Source: Kangiella sp. HZ709 (GTDB taxonomy: Bacteria > Pseudomonadota > Gammaproteobacteria > Enterobacterales > Kangiellaceae). From it: a DNA stretch of 64,000 nt. Below are positions 28,490-38,940 of the stretch, one piece after another. The stretch's first letter is position 1, and every line of letters starts with the position of its first letter. The position numbers and the translations under genes were made by a program. Location: positions 999,031 to 1,063,030 of the forward strand of contig NZ_WKJC01000001.1 in the NCBI RefSeq assembly GCF_009674675.1. Direction: 5' to 3'. The notes beneath the pieces were generated by a model that saw only the letters and a list, made by a program, of their open reading frames with translations, was not told the origin of the DNA and did no database searches.

Positions 28490-29690
28490 CGTTGCCCCCG
28501 TAACTTCGTTTAACCGAGGCGTATTCATGTTCTTTACGACGAGTCTCGAAGTCGATACGTAGAATAATCGCGATAGCCATACAACTCATAATTAATGCAT
28601 TCCCACCATAACTAATAAATGGCAAAGTAAGCCCTTTAGTGGGTAAAGCACCGCTGGCAACACCTATATTAATAATCGCTTGTAGGCTTAACCAAAAACC
28701 AAAGCCATAACAAATATAAGCTGAAAAATATTCTTCCATCCGTAATGCTCGTCGCCCTATTTTTAAACAGCGGTTAAAAATAATCACAAACAAGGCCACG
28801 ACAAATAGAACTCCAATAAAGCCAAACTCTTCTGCATAAACCGAAAAAATAAAATCCGTATGCGACATCGGCAAATACGACAACTTTTGTACACTGTTGC
28901 CCAGCCCTACTCCAAACCAATCACCACGACTAAAAGCAATTAATGATTGAAACAATTGATAATCAGTACCGAATTGGTCATCCCAAGGATTCATAAAACT
29001 GGTTAATCGTGTTAAACGATATGGCGCCTGCACCAATACCAATGCCATAACACTGCTAACACAGGCGGTTAGACTCACAAACTGCCAAAGCTTAGCACCA
29101 GCCATAAACATCATTGCCAATGAGGTAGCTACGATTACTGCAGAAGAACCAAAATCAGGTTGAACGAGTAAGAAAGCAACTATTAGCCCAATCAATACTA
29201 GTGGCTTCATAAAACCTTTAACTTGTGTTTGCAGCTCATCGCTACGACGCACCAAATACCCTGCTAAATAAATTACAACAAAAAACTTCATGATTTCTGC
29301 AGGCTGAATGGTTAAAGGTCCTAGTCCAATCCAGCGTTTGGAACCATTAATTTCGCGACCAATAAATAACACCGCAATCAGCAATAAAATACCGAATAAT
29401 AAAAAGTAAGGTCCATACACCTGCCAAAAACGGGTTTCTAATTGCATAACACAAACAGCAGCAGTGAACGCAATCAGCAGATAGATTCCATGTCGAGTTA
29501 AAAAGTGGTATTCATTACCTGACATTTTATCTTCTGCATATGGCATTGAACTAGACGCAACCATAACCAAGCCGATTGCTAGTAAGATCAATACAGGACC
29601 TAATAACCAAGGATCTAATTTCGTTCTTGGATCAGAAATTTTTAGCTGTTCTACAAAATCGCCAACTTTCAAAATATTCTGCGCTAACAT
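28482..29690 (-). CDS. ftsW: Divisome peptidoglycan polymerase FtsW
   Basis: SEDS-family glycosyltransferase that works with FtsI at the septum. 402 residues with about ten membrane helices; signatures include WIGLGPLTIQPAEIMKF, VQPDFGSSAVI and LPMSHTDFIFSVYAEEFGF, with the catalytic Asp region in the large periplasmic loop, and GLTLPFISYGGNALI. It overlaps murD by 7 bases. Confidence 0.98.
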   Translation of the reverse strand: MLAQNILKVGDFVEQLKISDPRTKLDPWLLGPVLILLAIGLVMVASSSMPYAEDKMSGNEYHFLTRHGIYLLIAFTAAVCVMQLETRFWQVYGPYFLLFGILLLIAVLFIGREINGSKRWIGLGPLTIQPAEIMKFFVVIYLAGYLVRRSDELQTQVKGFMKPLVLIGLIVAFLLVQPDFGSSAVIVATSLAMMFMAGAKLWQFVSLTACVSSVMALVLVQAPYRLTRLTSFMNPWDDQFGTDYQLFQSLIAFSRGDWFGVGLGNSVQKLSYLPMSHTDFIFSVYAEEFGFIGVLFVVALFVIIFNRCLKIGRRALRMEEYFSAYICYGFGFWLSLQAIINIGVASGALPTKGLTLPFISYGGNALIMSCMAIAIILRIDFETRRKEHEYASVKRSYGGNDE

Positions 29691-31027
29691 GCCTGTGCCC
29701 TCGCCAATTTTGAAAATTCATTGCCTCGTTCTTGATAATTTTTATACTGATCAAGACTCGCACAAGCGGGTGACAATAAGACTAGAACTTGATTAAGAGA
29801 TTTGCTTTCAATAATTTGTTTGGCTTTAGCTAATGCTTGCGCCATATTCTCTACAACATGGCTTTTTTCTTTGCTTAACTCTGCAATTTTGTTAGCGTCT
29901 TTACCAAATACTACTACTGAATTAACGGTAGTTTTTAGACTATTTTTTAAGCTACTAAGGTCAACACCTTTGGCATCACCGCCTGCAATTAAAATGATAT
30001 TTTCAAATAAAGGTGCAAAACTAGTTAAAGCTGCAATAGTTGCACCAACATTGGTGGCTTTTGAATCATTAATATAACTTACATTTTCAGTCTTAAAGAC
30101 TAACTCACAGCGATGCTCTAAGCCTCGATATTTTTTGACAGCGCTTATCACTTTATCGTTAATTTCTATGCCCGACTGTTCTACCAATGCCAGTGCAGCT
30201 AATGCGTTTAACGCATTATGAGTACCCTGTAGTTGTAAATCCTCTATAGGCAATATTTCTTGCTCTGATTTAGATAAAACCTTTCTATCCAAATCCAAAC
30301 AATAATCTGGTGATATCTTTGATGATTTCAAACCAAAGCTCACATTTTTATCGGCTTCAGAGTTAGCAAAGGTATTCTCATCATCCACATTAAATAATCT
30401 TTTTTTAGCATTCAAATAAATACATTTTTTAGCATTGATATAATCTTGATAGCTGTCGTATCGATCTAAATGGTCTTCACTAATATTTAAAATGGTTGCC
30501 ACTTCTGAATTTAATGAGTCAGTCGTTTCCAGCTGAAAGCTCGACAATTCCAACACAACATAATCACATTTTTGCCCAAGTGTTTCTAAAGCCGGAAAGC
30601 CGAAATTGCCAGCCGCAACAGCTGAAAAGCCTGTTGCACTAATTGCATTTGCCACTAGATCCGTCACGGTGCTTTTACCGTTAGATCCAGTTATCGCAAC
30701 CACTTTTGCCGTGTTTACTTGCGCAAACAATTCAATATCACCCACAATCGCAACGCCTTGCTCAGCTGCTGTTTGGATATCTGGTTGATTGATTGAAATA
30801 CCTGGACTCACTACTAATTCATCGTAGTTTACAAAAAGTTCTGGCTGCCATTCTAAGTAGCTCTCTGCTGCAAATTGATCCAGCTCTTCTATTCCTGGAA
30901 CTTCTTTTCGTGTATCCATTACATTAAAAAACTGTCCCGCTTTCTTTAAAAAGCGGGCAACAGACAAGCCAGTTTGACCCAAACCTAGAATCAAACGCTT
31001 TTTATCTGTTAGTTGTTTAATGCTCAT
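29684..31027 (-). CDS. murD: UDP-MurNAc-L-alanine--D-glutamate ligase
   Basis: Adds D-Glu to UDP-MurNAc-L-Ala. 447 residues: LILGLGQTGLSVARFL at the N-terminus, P-loop VAITGSNGKSTVTDLVA, SSFQLETTDSL, the carbamylated-lysine region SEDHLDRYDSYQDYINAK, and NDSKATNVGAT in the C-terminal domain. The next gene upstream in the operon is mraY, 26 bases away. Confidence 0.98.
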   Translation of the reverse strand: MSIKQLTDKKRLILGLGQTGLSVARFLKKAGQFFNVMDTRKEVPGIEELDQFAAESYLEWQPELFVNYDELVVSPGISINQPDIQTAAEQGVAIVGDIELFAQVNTAKVVAITGSNGKSTVTDLVANAISATGFSAVAAGNFGFPALETLGQKCDYVVLELSSFQLETTDSLNSEVATILNISEDHLDRYDSYQDYINAKKCIYLNAKKRLFNVDDENTFANSEADKNVSFGLKSSKISPDYCLDLDRKVLSKSEQEILPIEDLQLQGTHNALNALAALALVEQSGIEINDKVISAVKKYRGLEHRCELVFKTENVSYINDSKATNVGATIAALTSFAPLFENIILIAGGDAKGVDLSSLKNSLKTTVNSVVVFGKDANKIAELSKEKSHVVENMAQALAKAKQIIESKSLNQVLVLLSPACASLDQYKNYQERGNEFSKLARAQAC

Positions 31028-31053
31028 AATTATTTAATTACTCAGTCAATCGA

Positions 31054-32133
31054 TTAACGAAGTTTTAGGGTTGCCAATCCAACCAGTACCAACATCAGCG
31101 AAATAATCCAGAAGCGCACAATGACTCGTGGCTCTGGCCAACCTTTGAGTTCGTAATGATGATGCAATGGCGCCATTTTAAAAATTCTTTTACCCGTTAA
31201 TTTGTAAGAGCCTACTTGTAAGATGACTGAAACCGTTTCAATCACAAATACACCGCCCATAATAAATAGCACCAATTCCTGTCTTACTAAAACCGCAATG
31301 GTGCCTAATGCCGCACCTAAGCCTAAAGCTCCTACATCACCCATAAATACTTGTGCTGGATAGGTGTTAAACCATAAGAAACCAAGACCTGCACCTACAA
31401 TCGCTGCGCAGAAAACAATTAACTCACCTACCCCTTGAATATATGGGATCTGTAAGTATTCAGAGAAGATTTGGTTACCCGTTAAGTAAGCGAAAATACC
31501 TAGACCGCCAGCCACTAGTACCGTTGGCAAAATGGCCAGGCCATCTAAGCCGTCAGTTAAATTCACTGCATTGCTGGTACCTACAATCACAAAGTAGGCT
31601 AAGAAGATAAATAAAATACCTAACTGCGGGGCTACATCTTTAAAGAATGGGACTAGCAATTGTGTTTCTACAGGGCTTGCGGTATAGAATAAGTAAATTG
31701 CAATACCAGCACCTAATACTGATTGCCATAAATATTTCCACCGAGCGATTAATCCTTTAGGATCTTTACGCACTAATTTGATGTAATCGTCTGCTAATCC
31801 CACTAATCCAAAACCTACAATCGCCACAATACAGACCCATAAATAACGACTCTCTAAATCACCCCAAAGTAGAGCACTCAACACAATTGCTACAATTATT
31901 AATGCGCCACCCATAGTCGGGGTTCCCGCTTTAACTAAATGGCTTTGAGGTCCATCGTCGCGCACCGTTTGTCCAATTTGATATGAACTTAATTTGCGAA
32001 TCATTGTTGGACCAACTAATAATGAAATCCCAAGCGCGGTTAACACACTCAAAATTCCGCGCATGGTTAAATATTGAAAGACATTAAAGCCTGAATAATA
32101 TTGTGATAAATATTCCGCCAACCAGGTTAGCAT
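31054..32133 (-). CDS. mraY: Phospho-MurNAc-pentapeptide transferase MraY
   Basis: Integral membrane enzyme that makes lipid I from UDP-MurNAc-pentapeptide and undecaprenyl phosphate. 359 residues, about ten helices; [31 protein letters not shown] and the loop [14 protein letters not shown] hold the catalytic Asp residues and the HHH motif. It overlaps murF by 7 bases. Confidence 0.99.
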   Translation of the reverse strand: MLTWLAEYLSQYYSGFNVFQYLTMRGILSVLTALGISLLVGPTMIRKLSSYQIGQTVRDDGPQSHLVKAGTPTMGGALIIVAIVLSALLWGDLESRYLWVCIVAIVGFGLVGLADDYIKLVRKDPKGLIARWKYLWQSVLGAGIAIYLFYTASPVETQLLVPFFKDVAPQLGILFIFLAYFVIVGTSNAVNLTDGLDGLAILPTVLVAGGLGIFAYLTGNQIFSEYLQIPYIQGVGELIVFCAAIVGAGLGFLWFNTYPAQVFMGDVGALGLGAALGTIAVLVRQELVLFIMGGVFVIETVSVILQVGSYKLTGKRIFKMAPLHHHYELKGWPEPRVIVRFWIISLMLVLVGLATLKLR

Positions 32134-33533
32134 TGTGAACCTCCCCCAAAAGTTTTTTGTTGCACATCCTGATTGTTGTTTTGTTTGGCTTCTATTGCAG
32201 CCACCACCCTTTCCATTCGCGCACTTCTTGAACCTTTCACTAATACTTGTGACTTGACACTCAATTGTAATGCTAAATAATCGATTAAAGTTTCAACCCT
32301 ATCGAAGTGACGTGCGCCTTTGCCAAAAGCATTTCCAGCAAATTGACTTAAACCACCCACTGAATACAAATGATCAATATTTTTATCTTTAGCATAAACA
32401 CCCACTTCTTGGTGGTATGCAACACTGTCTTCGCCTAATTCAGCCATATCACCTAACACTAAAATTTTTGTACCTTGCCAATTGGATAAAACATCCACTG
32501 CTACTTTTACTGATTGCACACTAGCGTTATAAGTATCATCAATGACAGAGCTACCATGAATACCTTTTAAACGGTTTAAGCGACCTTTGACGACTCCTGA
32601 ACTTAACAATCCTGATTGAATATGTTCATAATCAATACCTACTGAAAAAGTTAGCGCTGCAGCAACCAATGCATTTGATACTTGATGCTCTCCTGGAACA
32701 TTTACTCTAATATTAAAAACATTGCTTTGATGTTGCATTTCGAACTCTGCACATAAATCTTCGTTTAGCTTTATATTGTGCGCATAAAAATCGGCAGAAT
32801 TGTGACGAGAAACAGTTACTTTATGGAAATCTTCCGTATTCAAATAATCTTCTGAAAATTCCGAATCTAAATTTACGATACCAATACCTTCTTTGGACAA
32901 GGCTTGGTATATTTCGCCTTTGGCTTTAGCAACCCCTTCAATAGAGCCAAAACCCTCAATGTGTGCAGGTGCGACGTTATTGACTACAGTTACGTCGGGT
33001 TCCGCAATCAAGCAGCAATAGGCAATTTCACCTATATGGTTTGCCCCCATCTCAACCACCGCGAACTTTTCCTTACCCGTAAGCCTTAGTAAAGTTAATG
33101 GCACACCAATGTGATTATTAAAGTTTCCAAGAGTCGACAAGACTTCTTTCGCGCTAGTTGCACTCTGTAAAATTGTTGCAACCATTTCTTTAACGCTGGT
33201 TTTGCCTGCACTACCTGTAATGCCAATGACTTTTGGATTAACCTGTTTTCTTACATAGTTAGCTAAAAGGCCTAAACTTTTCTCGGTATCTGAAACTTTT
33301 ATTTGTGGTAAATTCGAATCAACTTCTTGCGATACCATAAGCGCAATAGCGCCTTGCGTTTCAGCTTGTTTAACAAACTTATGAGCATCAAAGTTTTCAC
33401 CTTTTAAAGCCACAAATAGGCTATCGGCAACAGCATTTCGTGTATCGGTAAATACTTCTGAAATGACGGTATCGCTTCCTATTAATTCTCCATTCACTGC
33501 ATCAGCAATAACCGAAAGAGGCAAACTAATCAT
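32127..33533 (-). CDS. murF: UDP-MurNAc-tripeptide--D-Ala-D-Ala ligase
   Basis: Adds D-Ala-D-Ala, made by DdlB, to complete the pentapeptide. 468 residues: N-terminal [26 protein letters not shown]-loop [28 protein letters not shown], and [18 protein letters not shown]. It overlaps murE by four bases. Confidence 0.98.
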   Translation of the reverse strand: MISLPLSVIADAVNGELIGSDTVISEVFTDTRNAVADSLFVALKGENFDAHKFVKQAETQGAIALMVSQEVDSNLPQIKVSDTEKSLGLLANYVRKQVNPKVIGITGSAGKTSVKEMVATILQSATSAKEVLSTLGNFNNHIGVPLTLLRLTGKEKFAVVEMGANHIGEIAYCCLIAEPDVTVVNNVAPAHIEGFGSIEGVAKAKGEIYQALSKEGIGIVNLDSEFSEDYLNTEDFHKVTVSRHNSADFYAHNIKLNEDLCAEFEMQHQSNVFNIRVNVPGEHQVSNALVAAALTFSVGIDYEHIQSGLLSSGVVKGRLNRLKGIHGSSVIDDTYNASVQSVKVAVDVLSNWQGTKILVLGDMAELGEDSVAYHQEVGVYAKDKNIDHLYSVGGLSQFAGNAFGKGARHFDRVETLIDYLALQLSVKSQVLVKGSRSARMERVVAAIEAKQNNNQDVQQKTFGGGSQC

Positions 33534-35101
33534 GAATGCGCCTCCAGAATATTTGCAACGGTATCAATATCGCTGTAGTGATGTTTTACAGAGCCTATCT
33601 CTTGATAATCTTCATGTCCTTTACCAGCGACTAACACCATATCCATGGCTGTTGATGATGCATAAGCATTCTCAATCGCTGCTTTTCTGGATGCAATATA
33701 CGGTATTGTCTGATCACTAAAGCCATCTCTGATCATCTCAACGATCAACTCAGGAGCTTCAGTTCTTGGATTATCATCCGTGATGATAATTTGCTGTGCA
33801 TTTTTTTCAGCAACCATTCCCATCATCGAGCGCTTGCTGCTATCTCGGTCGCCTCCACAACCAAAGATGCACCATAAATCACCTTGGCAATGATGATTTA
33901 ACGTCTGCAGAGCTTTTTCTAAAGCATCAGGTGTATGCGCATAGTCCACCACAAAAGTAGCAGCGTTTTTGCAGCTAAATTGTTGCATACGACCTTTAAC
34001 AGGTTTAGCAGCATTCAATGCAACTAGGAACTTATTTAAGTCGCCTTCTATAGAGCCTAAAATACCTGCAACAGCTAATAAATTAGACAAATTAAAATCA
34101 CCTAATAAACGGCTGTTGATTCGACCTGTACCCCAGGGAGTCATCAGATCAGCGTTGATTCCGTTTAAAGTAAACTCTTCATTCGAACTTTCAATCCAGC
34201 CTTCTATCTTTCGAACTAATTGTTTATCTAACAAATCTTTATTGCGAGTGTAAGCCACTTTTTTAGCGATAATTTCTTCATCTAACAGTAAACGTTGTCC
34301 ATACAAATCATCTGCATTGATCACAACTGTTTGTATTTCATCTCTTATGAAGAGCTTTCTTTTAGCTAAGAAGTATGACTCCATATCTCCATGATATTCA
34401 AGATGGTCATGACTTAAATTGCTAAACACTGCAATACTATAATTTAAACCTGATACTCTGGCTTGATCTAAGCCATGCGATGACACTTCCATGCAAAGAT
34501 GATGGCAGGCTTTGTTTAAATACTCAGCTGCTTTGGCTTGAAGAGTTACAGGATCAGAAGTGGTATTTGTCGTCACTTCTAAATTATCTATTTGCCCATT
34601 TCCTAGTGTGCTCAACAGCAAAGTTGGCTTTTGCATAAACTCAAACGCTTGTGCTGCCAAGTAGCAAATACTTGTTTTACCATTGGTTCCAGTGACCCCA
34701 ACTAAGGACATTTTCTTTGTTGGTGAGCCATAATATTTCCCAGCTATTTGGCTAACTTTGTCTCTTAAGTTGGGTACTGGAACGATTTTGATAGCTTTGT
34801 ACTCATAGGCTATCACTTGCTGGTTGTCATCAAGCAAGACTTCAAATTCTTTTGCAAAACCCTCTAAGCTTTTGACTTCTGCTAATACTAAAATTGCACC
34901 GTTTTCTATAGCCGATTTAATAAACTTTCGACCATCAGTTTCTTCGCCTGGATAGGCCATAAACAAAAAACCCTGCTCCACTGAACGGCTATCGATAGTT
35001 AAACCAGCTATGTCTATATGCTTGAGTTCAAGGGCTTTAACAACACTCTTTTCAACAAAGTGTTTCAGCACTTTTTTTGCATTAGTTATTAGGTTAGTCA
35101 T
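33530..35101 (-). CDS. murE: UDP-MurNAc-L-Ala-D-Glu--meso-diaminopimelate ligase
   Basis: Adds the third residue of the stem peptide. The specificity motif DNPRTE marks meso-diaminopimelate rather than lysine. Other motifs: IDSRSVEQGFLFMAYPGEETDG, P-loop VGVTGTNGKTSICYL, MEVSSHGLDQ, NLSHDHLEYHG. I start at ATG 35099-35101 (523 residues) because a perfect AGGAGG lies 8 bases upstream; a GTG at 35110 would sit directly on that ribosome site. The start overlaps the ftsI stop by 8 bases. Confidence 0.97.
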   Translation of the reverse strand: MTNLITNAKKVLKHFVEKSVVKALELKHIDIAGLTIDSRSVEQGFLFMAYPGEETDGRKFIKSAIENGAILVLAEVKSLEGFAKEFEVLLDDNQQVIAYEYKAIKIVPVPNLRDKVSQIAGKYYGSPTKKMSLVGVTGTNGKTSICYLAAQAFEFMQKPTLLLSTLGNGQIDNLEVTTNTTSDPVTLQAKAAEYLNKACHHLCMEVSSHGLDQARVSGLNYSIAVFSNLSHDHLEYHGDMESYFLAKRKLFIRDEIQTVVINADDLYGQRLLLDEEIIAKKVAYTRNKDLLDKQLVRKIEGWIESSNEEFTLNGINADLMTPWGTGRINSRLLGDFNLSNLLAVAGILGSIEGDLNKFLVALNAAKPVKGRMQQFSCKNAATFVVDYAHTPDALEKALQTLNHHCQGDLWCIFGCGGDRDSSKRSMMGMVAEKNAQQIIITDDNPRTEAPELIVEMIRDGFSDQTIPYIASRKAAIENAYASSTAMDMVLVAGKGHEDYQEIGSVKHHYSDIDTVANILEAHS

Positions 35102-36833
35102 GACTGACACCTCCTACTGCAAATGCTTTTACCGTTTGCTGGTCTGGTGCAACGTTCATCAAATCTAATGCTTTGTCGGCCACTTCAGAAAAAATTGGTG
35201 CAGATACTGTGCCACCGTAATAGGCATCGCCTGCTGGCTCATCAACCATAACCACGATCGCTAACCTTGGAGCTGTTGCCGGTACCAAACCTGCAAATAC
35301 CGTAACGTACTCGTCACCATAACCGCCGGTTTTTGCAACTTTTCTAGCTGTACCTGTTTTTCCCGCTACTCGATAACCTTCCACTCTTGCCTTTGTACCT
35401 GTACCACCATCAGCAACTACATTTTCCATCATGCTCACAACTTCTTGAGCGATGGTCGAATCAATTACTTGTTCACCTTGCTCTAAACCATTTTGCTTGA
35501 TGATAGTTAAAGGTCGTTTTATTCCATTCGCACCTAATACACTGTAAGCCTGTGCTAATTGAATAGAGCTCACCTGAAAACCGTAGCCAAACGAGAATGT
35601 CGCTTTTTCTATATCGGACCAATTATCTCTTGGCCGAAGGACACCTTTGGTTTCACCTTGCACGCCCAAGCCAGTGGACTTACCAAACCCAACCTTATAA
35701 AAACTGTTCAAAAACTCTTGATCAGATAAACTTAATGCAAGTCGACTTACTCCCATGTTGCTGGATTTTTTTATGATCCCACCCAAATCTAGAACGCCAT
35801 AATTTCTTGGGTCTCTGACCGTTTTTCTATTCAATTTCATACGACCTGGAGAAGTATCAATGGTTGATTGCGGCTGATACTTACCGCTCTCTAAAGCACT
35901 TACAATAGTCAATGGCTTTACCGTAGAGCCCGGCTCAAATAAATCGGTAATTGCACGATTCCGAGTCATATTTGGAAAGCGTGAATCTGAGCGATTAGGA
36001 TTAAAAGAAGGCTGACTTGCCATGGCTAATACTTCGCCAGTATCGACATCGACTACAACTACCGAGCCACCTTTAGCATTATGATTCAATACTGTTTTTT
36101 TCAATTCACGATATGCTACCGCTTGGATTCGAGAATCGATACTCAATTGCAAATCATTGCCTTGCTCTGCTTCCGCCAATACACCGCGCTCTTCAACTAC
36201 TCGGCGATATAAATCAACCACCACTTTTTCTTTTCCTGGCTGCCCCGTCAAATAGCTATCAAAAGCTTTCTCAACACCTTCTAAGCCCTTGTCATCCACG
36301 CCAGTAAAGCCGACTAAATTTGCCGTGACCTCCGCACTTGGATAATACCGGCGGTACTCAGATTTCAAGTTCACACCATTTATCGCTAAACGCTTTATAA
36401 ATACCGCATTATTAGGATCTAGGTGTCTTTCTAACCACACGAAGCGCCTGTCAGCTCTATCTAAAATCCATTTTGATAATTCTTTCTCATCCCGATTAAG
36501 TGCTTTAGCAAAACCTTTCCATGCAGGACTTGTTAAAACTGATTTATCTTTCAACAAAGTTTTAGGGTCAATCCATAATGATTCAATGGGAACAGACCGA
36601 GCTAACTCTTCACCGTTTCTATCTAGAATTAATCCACGGTGTGAAGAAATACCCTTAACTCGAATCGAGCGTGACTCACCGGCTTTAGCTAAATCAGTTG
36701 CATTCCAAACTTGTAAATAAGCAGTTCTAATTATTAAACCAATAAAGCATGCAGACACCACAAACAGCATGGTGACGTATCGCCACTTGCAATCAGGTAC
36801 TGTCATAATTTTTCGGTTACGTATTTTCTTCAC
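35094..36833 (-). CDS. ftsI: Septal peptidoglycan transpeptidase FtsI (PBP3)
   Basis: Class B penicillin-binding protein acting with FtsW. 579 residues: short basic cytoplasmic tail, one membrane helix (about 20-40), pedestal domain (LILDRNGEELARS...), and a transpeptidase domain with SxxK in EPGSTVKPLT, SxN in SSNMGVS and KTG in VAGKTGTARK. The predicted start is a GTG at 36831-36833; an ATG nine codons downstream (36806) is the alternative, and neither has a strong ribosome site. It begins 2 bases after ftsL. Confidence 0.97.
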   Translation of the reverse strand: MKKIRNRKIMTVPDCKWRYVTMLFVVSACFIGLIIRTAYLQVWNATDLAKAGESRSIRVKGISSHRGLILDRNGEELARSVPIESLWIDPKTLLKDKSVLTSPAWKGFAKALNRDEKELSKWILDRADRRFVWLERHLDPNNAVFIKRLAINGVNLKSEYRRYYPSAEVTANLVGFTGVDDKGLEGVEKAFDSYLTGQPGKEKVVVDLYRRVVEERGVLAEAEQGNDLQLSIDSRIQAVAYRELKKTVLNHNAKGGSVVVVDVDTGEVLAMASQPSFNPNRSDSRFPNMTRNRAITDLFEPGSTVKPLTIVSALESGKYQPQSTIDTSPGRMKLNRKTVRDPRNYGVLDLGGIIKKSSNMGVSRLALSLSDQEFLNSFYKVGFGKSTGLGVQGETKGVLRPRDNWSDIEKATFSFGYGFQVSSIQLAQAYSVLGANGIKRPLTIIKQNGLEQGEQVIDSTIAQEVVSMMENVVADGGTGTKARVEGYRVAGKTGTARKVAKTGGYGDEYVTVFAGLVPATAPRLAIVVMVDEPAGDAYYGGTVSAPIFSEVADKALDLMNVAPDQQTVKAFAVGGVSHD

Positions 36834-36835
36834 AA

Positions 36836-37174
36836 TTAGTTTTCTTTCTTTATTTCAATAATGACTTCAGAATTTTTATCTAAATGCTTCATTTTTAATT
36901 TTTCTATCGCAATTTTTTCAATACGACTATGCTCTGCTAACGCACTTTGTTCTAACCGTAGCTTTTGCCAGTTCAGATCGAGTGCCGTTTGTTCATCTTG
37001 CAATTTATTTAACTCACTAGTAGCAATTCGAAATTGATGTGTTTGATTAGCTACTAAAATTGCTGAATACACCACTAATGCGCCGATAAAGATTAATCCA
37101 AAACGTCGGCTAAAAGCCGCCACCAAACTATAGAACGGCCATAAACGGTTGGTTTCACTGTTTACTTTAGCCAT
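36836..37174 (-). CDS. ftsL: Cell division protein FtsL
   Basis: Small bitopic divisome protein that pairs with FtsB through a coiled coil and activates FtsWI. 112 residues: one membrane helix (about 25-46) and a leucine-zipper-like periplasmic part, TSELNKLQDEQTALDLNWQKL. It is placed between rsmH (5-base gap) and ftsI, its standard position. Sequence conservation of FtsL is low, so the call rests strongly on position and topology. Confidence 0.94.
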   Translation of the reverse strand: MAKVNSETNRLWPFYSLVAAFSRRFGLIFIGALVVYSAILVANQTHQFRIATSELNKLQDEQTALDLNWQKLRLEQSALAEHSRIEKIAIEKLKMKHLDKNSEVIIEIKKEN

Positions 37175-37179
37175 AATAG

Positions 37180-38166
37180 TTAACCTATTTTTTCCGCCAC
37201 TCGCATGACAGCACTTCGCGCACGATTATTACGAGCCAACTCTTCTTCTCCAGCTTTAACAAATTTGCCGACTTTTTTCATACGACGCTCGATCATGTCT
37301 TCAGTAATAGGCAATCCTGCTGGAAAATCTTTGCCTTTTTCTTGGTCTCGAATAAACTGTTTTACAATACGGTCTTCTAAGGAGTGAAAACTGATAGCGA
37401 CAATTCTTCCGCCAATCGATAATGATTCTAGTGATTGCTCTAACACTGCTTTCAAATCATCCAGTTCGCTATTGACAGCAATACGAATAGCTTGAAAACA
37501 ACGCGTTGCAGGATGCTTATGCTTTTCCCAGCGTGGATGTGCTTCTGAAATAATATTGGCTAATTTTTTTGTGCTATCGATCGTTTCTTGTTGACGCTTT
37601 TCGCAAATAATTCGAGCGATCCGCTTGGCATATCGTTCTTCACCATAAGCCTTAAAGACAAATATCATGTCTTCTTCTTTAGTCAACGCAATCCATTCTT
37701 GCGCCGTGATTCCTTTATTAGAATTCATCCGCATATCTAAAGGACCATCATTCATAAAGCTAAAGCCACGCTCAGCTTGATCCAACTGCGGAGAAGAAAC
37801 GCCAAGGTCCATTAAAATTCCATCAACTTTTCCTGACCATCCACGTTTTTCAATTTCTTGAGATAATAAAGAAAAGCTGTCATGGACTATTTCAAATCGC
37901 GGATCTTGATCTGCTAATTCATTGGCGACAGCAATGGCCTGTGGATCTTTATCGAATGCTAAGAGGCGAGACTTTTGACCTAATTTGGAAAGCAGATGGC
38001 GACTATGGCCTCCTCGGCCAAAAGTACAATCAATAAAGATACCATTTATCTTTTGTGAGCTTTCACTGCTGCCTATTGTATCGTTACCAGGCAGTTGCTT
38101 ACCTTGCACGAGAGCCTCCACTGCTTCGTTAAGTAGAACTGCATCATGTGGCTGTTGAGGGTTCAT
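37180..38166 (-). CDS. rsmH: 16S rRNA m4C1402 N4-methyltransferase RsmH
   Basis: SAM-dependent methyltransferase for C1402 of 16S rRNA, the same nucleotide modified by RsmI. 328 residues: FIDCTFGRGGHSRHLL (SAM site), GILMDLGVSSPQLDQAERGFSF, GPLDMRMN, and the C-terminal NNRARSAVMRVAEK. It starts 2 bases after mraZ. Confidence 0.98.
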   Translation of the reverse strand: MNPQQPHDAVLLNEAVEALVQGKQLPGNDTIGSSESSQKINGIFIDCTFGRGGHSRHLLSKLGQKSRLLAFDKDPQAIAVANELADQDPRFEIVHDSFSLLSQEIEKRGWSGKVDGILMDLGVSSPQLDQAERGFSFMNDGPLDMRMNSNKGITAQEWIALTKEEDMIFVFKAYGEERYAKRIARIICEKRQQETIDSTKKLANIISEAHPRWEKHKHPATRCFQAIRIAVNSELDDLKAVLEQSLESLSIGGRIVAISFHSLEDRIVKQFIRDQEKGKDFPAGLPITEDMIERRMKKVGKFVKAGEEELARNNRARSAVMRVAEKIG

Positions 38167-38168
38167 CG

Positions 38169-38624
38169 TTAGAAGCTCAACTCCGGTAAACTATCCGGAT
38201 CCAATGGCATTTCAGCCATCGCCGCCACATCGTCACTAATTTTCTGGTGCCAGTTTTCTTCTTTCCAAATTTGGAAAGTGTTTCCCTGACCGGCAAGCAT
38301 CAACTCTTTTTCAAGTTGCGCATGCTCTCTTAACACTGGCGGTAATAAAATCCGGCCATTCCCATCAATTTCATGCTCTGAAGCATGGCCAAGCAACATT
38401 CGCTTTACTCGGCGTTGCATGGGATGAGTGCTAGAGAAACTTTCTAGTTTGGATTCCAATTGCTCCCAATGAGGCAATGGGAACAATAAAAGACAAGGAT
38501 CAATCAAATCAATGGTGACCACAATTTGATTAGCGCAGACATCATGAAAACGCTGACGGTATTTCGCTGGTATTGCGATCCGTCCTTTTGCGTCCATATT
38601 GATGGCACTTGCGCCTCTAAACAT
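38169..38624 (-). CDS. mraZ: Transcriptional regulator MraZ
   Basis: AbrB-fold DNA-binding protein that heads the dcw cluster and represses it in E. coli. 151 residues with two MraZ repeats: MFRGASAINMDAKGRIAIPA and HASEHEIDGNGRILLPPVLR. It binds direct GTGGG-like repeats with 10-base spacing, and exactly such an array lies upstream at 38708-38742 over the promoter, indicating autoregulation of the whole cluster. Confidence 0.98.
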   Translation of the reverse strand: MFRGASAINMDAKGRIAIPAKYRQRFHDVCANQIVVTIDLIDPCLLLFPLPHWEQLESKLESFSSTHPMQRRVKRMLLGHASEHEIDGNGRILLPPVLREHAQLEKELMLAGQGNTFQIWKEENWHQKISDDVAAMAEMPLDPDSLPELSF

Positions 38625-38707
38625 TATAATAACCCATTGTTTTATTTAAATTTTAAGGAAAAAGCTTGTTGCAAATAGCCATTTTAGAGTGTTAAAACTA
38701 ACTGCGA

Positions 38708-38742
38708 TCCACTTTATGACACTTTTTCCCACTTCTCGCCAC
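38708..38742 (-). promoter_or_regulatory. MraZ operator, four direct repeats
   Basis: On the minus strand, GTGGC, GTGGG, GTGTC and GTGGA are each separated by exactly five bases (10-base period), reading from 38742 down to 38708. This matches the known MraZ site architecture of GTGG(G/T)-type repeats. The first copy overlaps the -10 hexamer of the promoter. Confidence 0.88.
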
Positions 38743-38769
38743 TATAGGAGTTTGATTACTTTTTTGCAA
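38741..38769 (-). promoter_or_regulatory. Main dcw promoter upstream of mraZ
   Basis: TTGCAA (38769-38764), a 17-base spacer and TATAGT (38746-38741) on the minus strand. Transcription would start near 38734, inside the MraZ operator, giving a leader of about 110 bases. The remaining bases 38770-38940 hold nothing I recognise. Confidence 0.7.
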
Positions 38770-38940
38770 GTAAATTAGCTTCTAAAAATGTGAAAAATGT
38801 CTTTATTTTCCAAAGACTTAGCCAACGTTAGTGAGCGCACACAAACTAAGAAAAATAAATTTGTTATTTTTCATTTGATTACGGATATAAGTTAGAAACT
38901 ACTTTAAGTTAGGGAAATTTTAAGATAAGGAATTCTTTAT

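Noticed and set aside
28490-28528. N-terminal extension of MurG
   Set aside because: The 13 extra residues lack similarity to MurG and would overlap ftsW by 47 bases; the ATG at 28489 fits the family.
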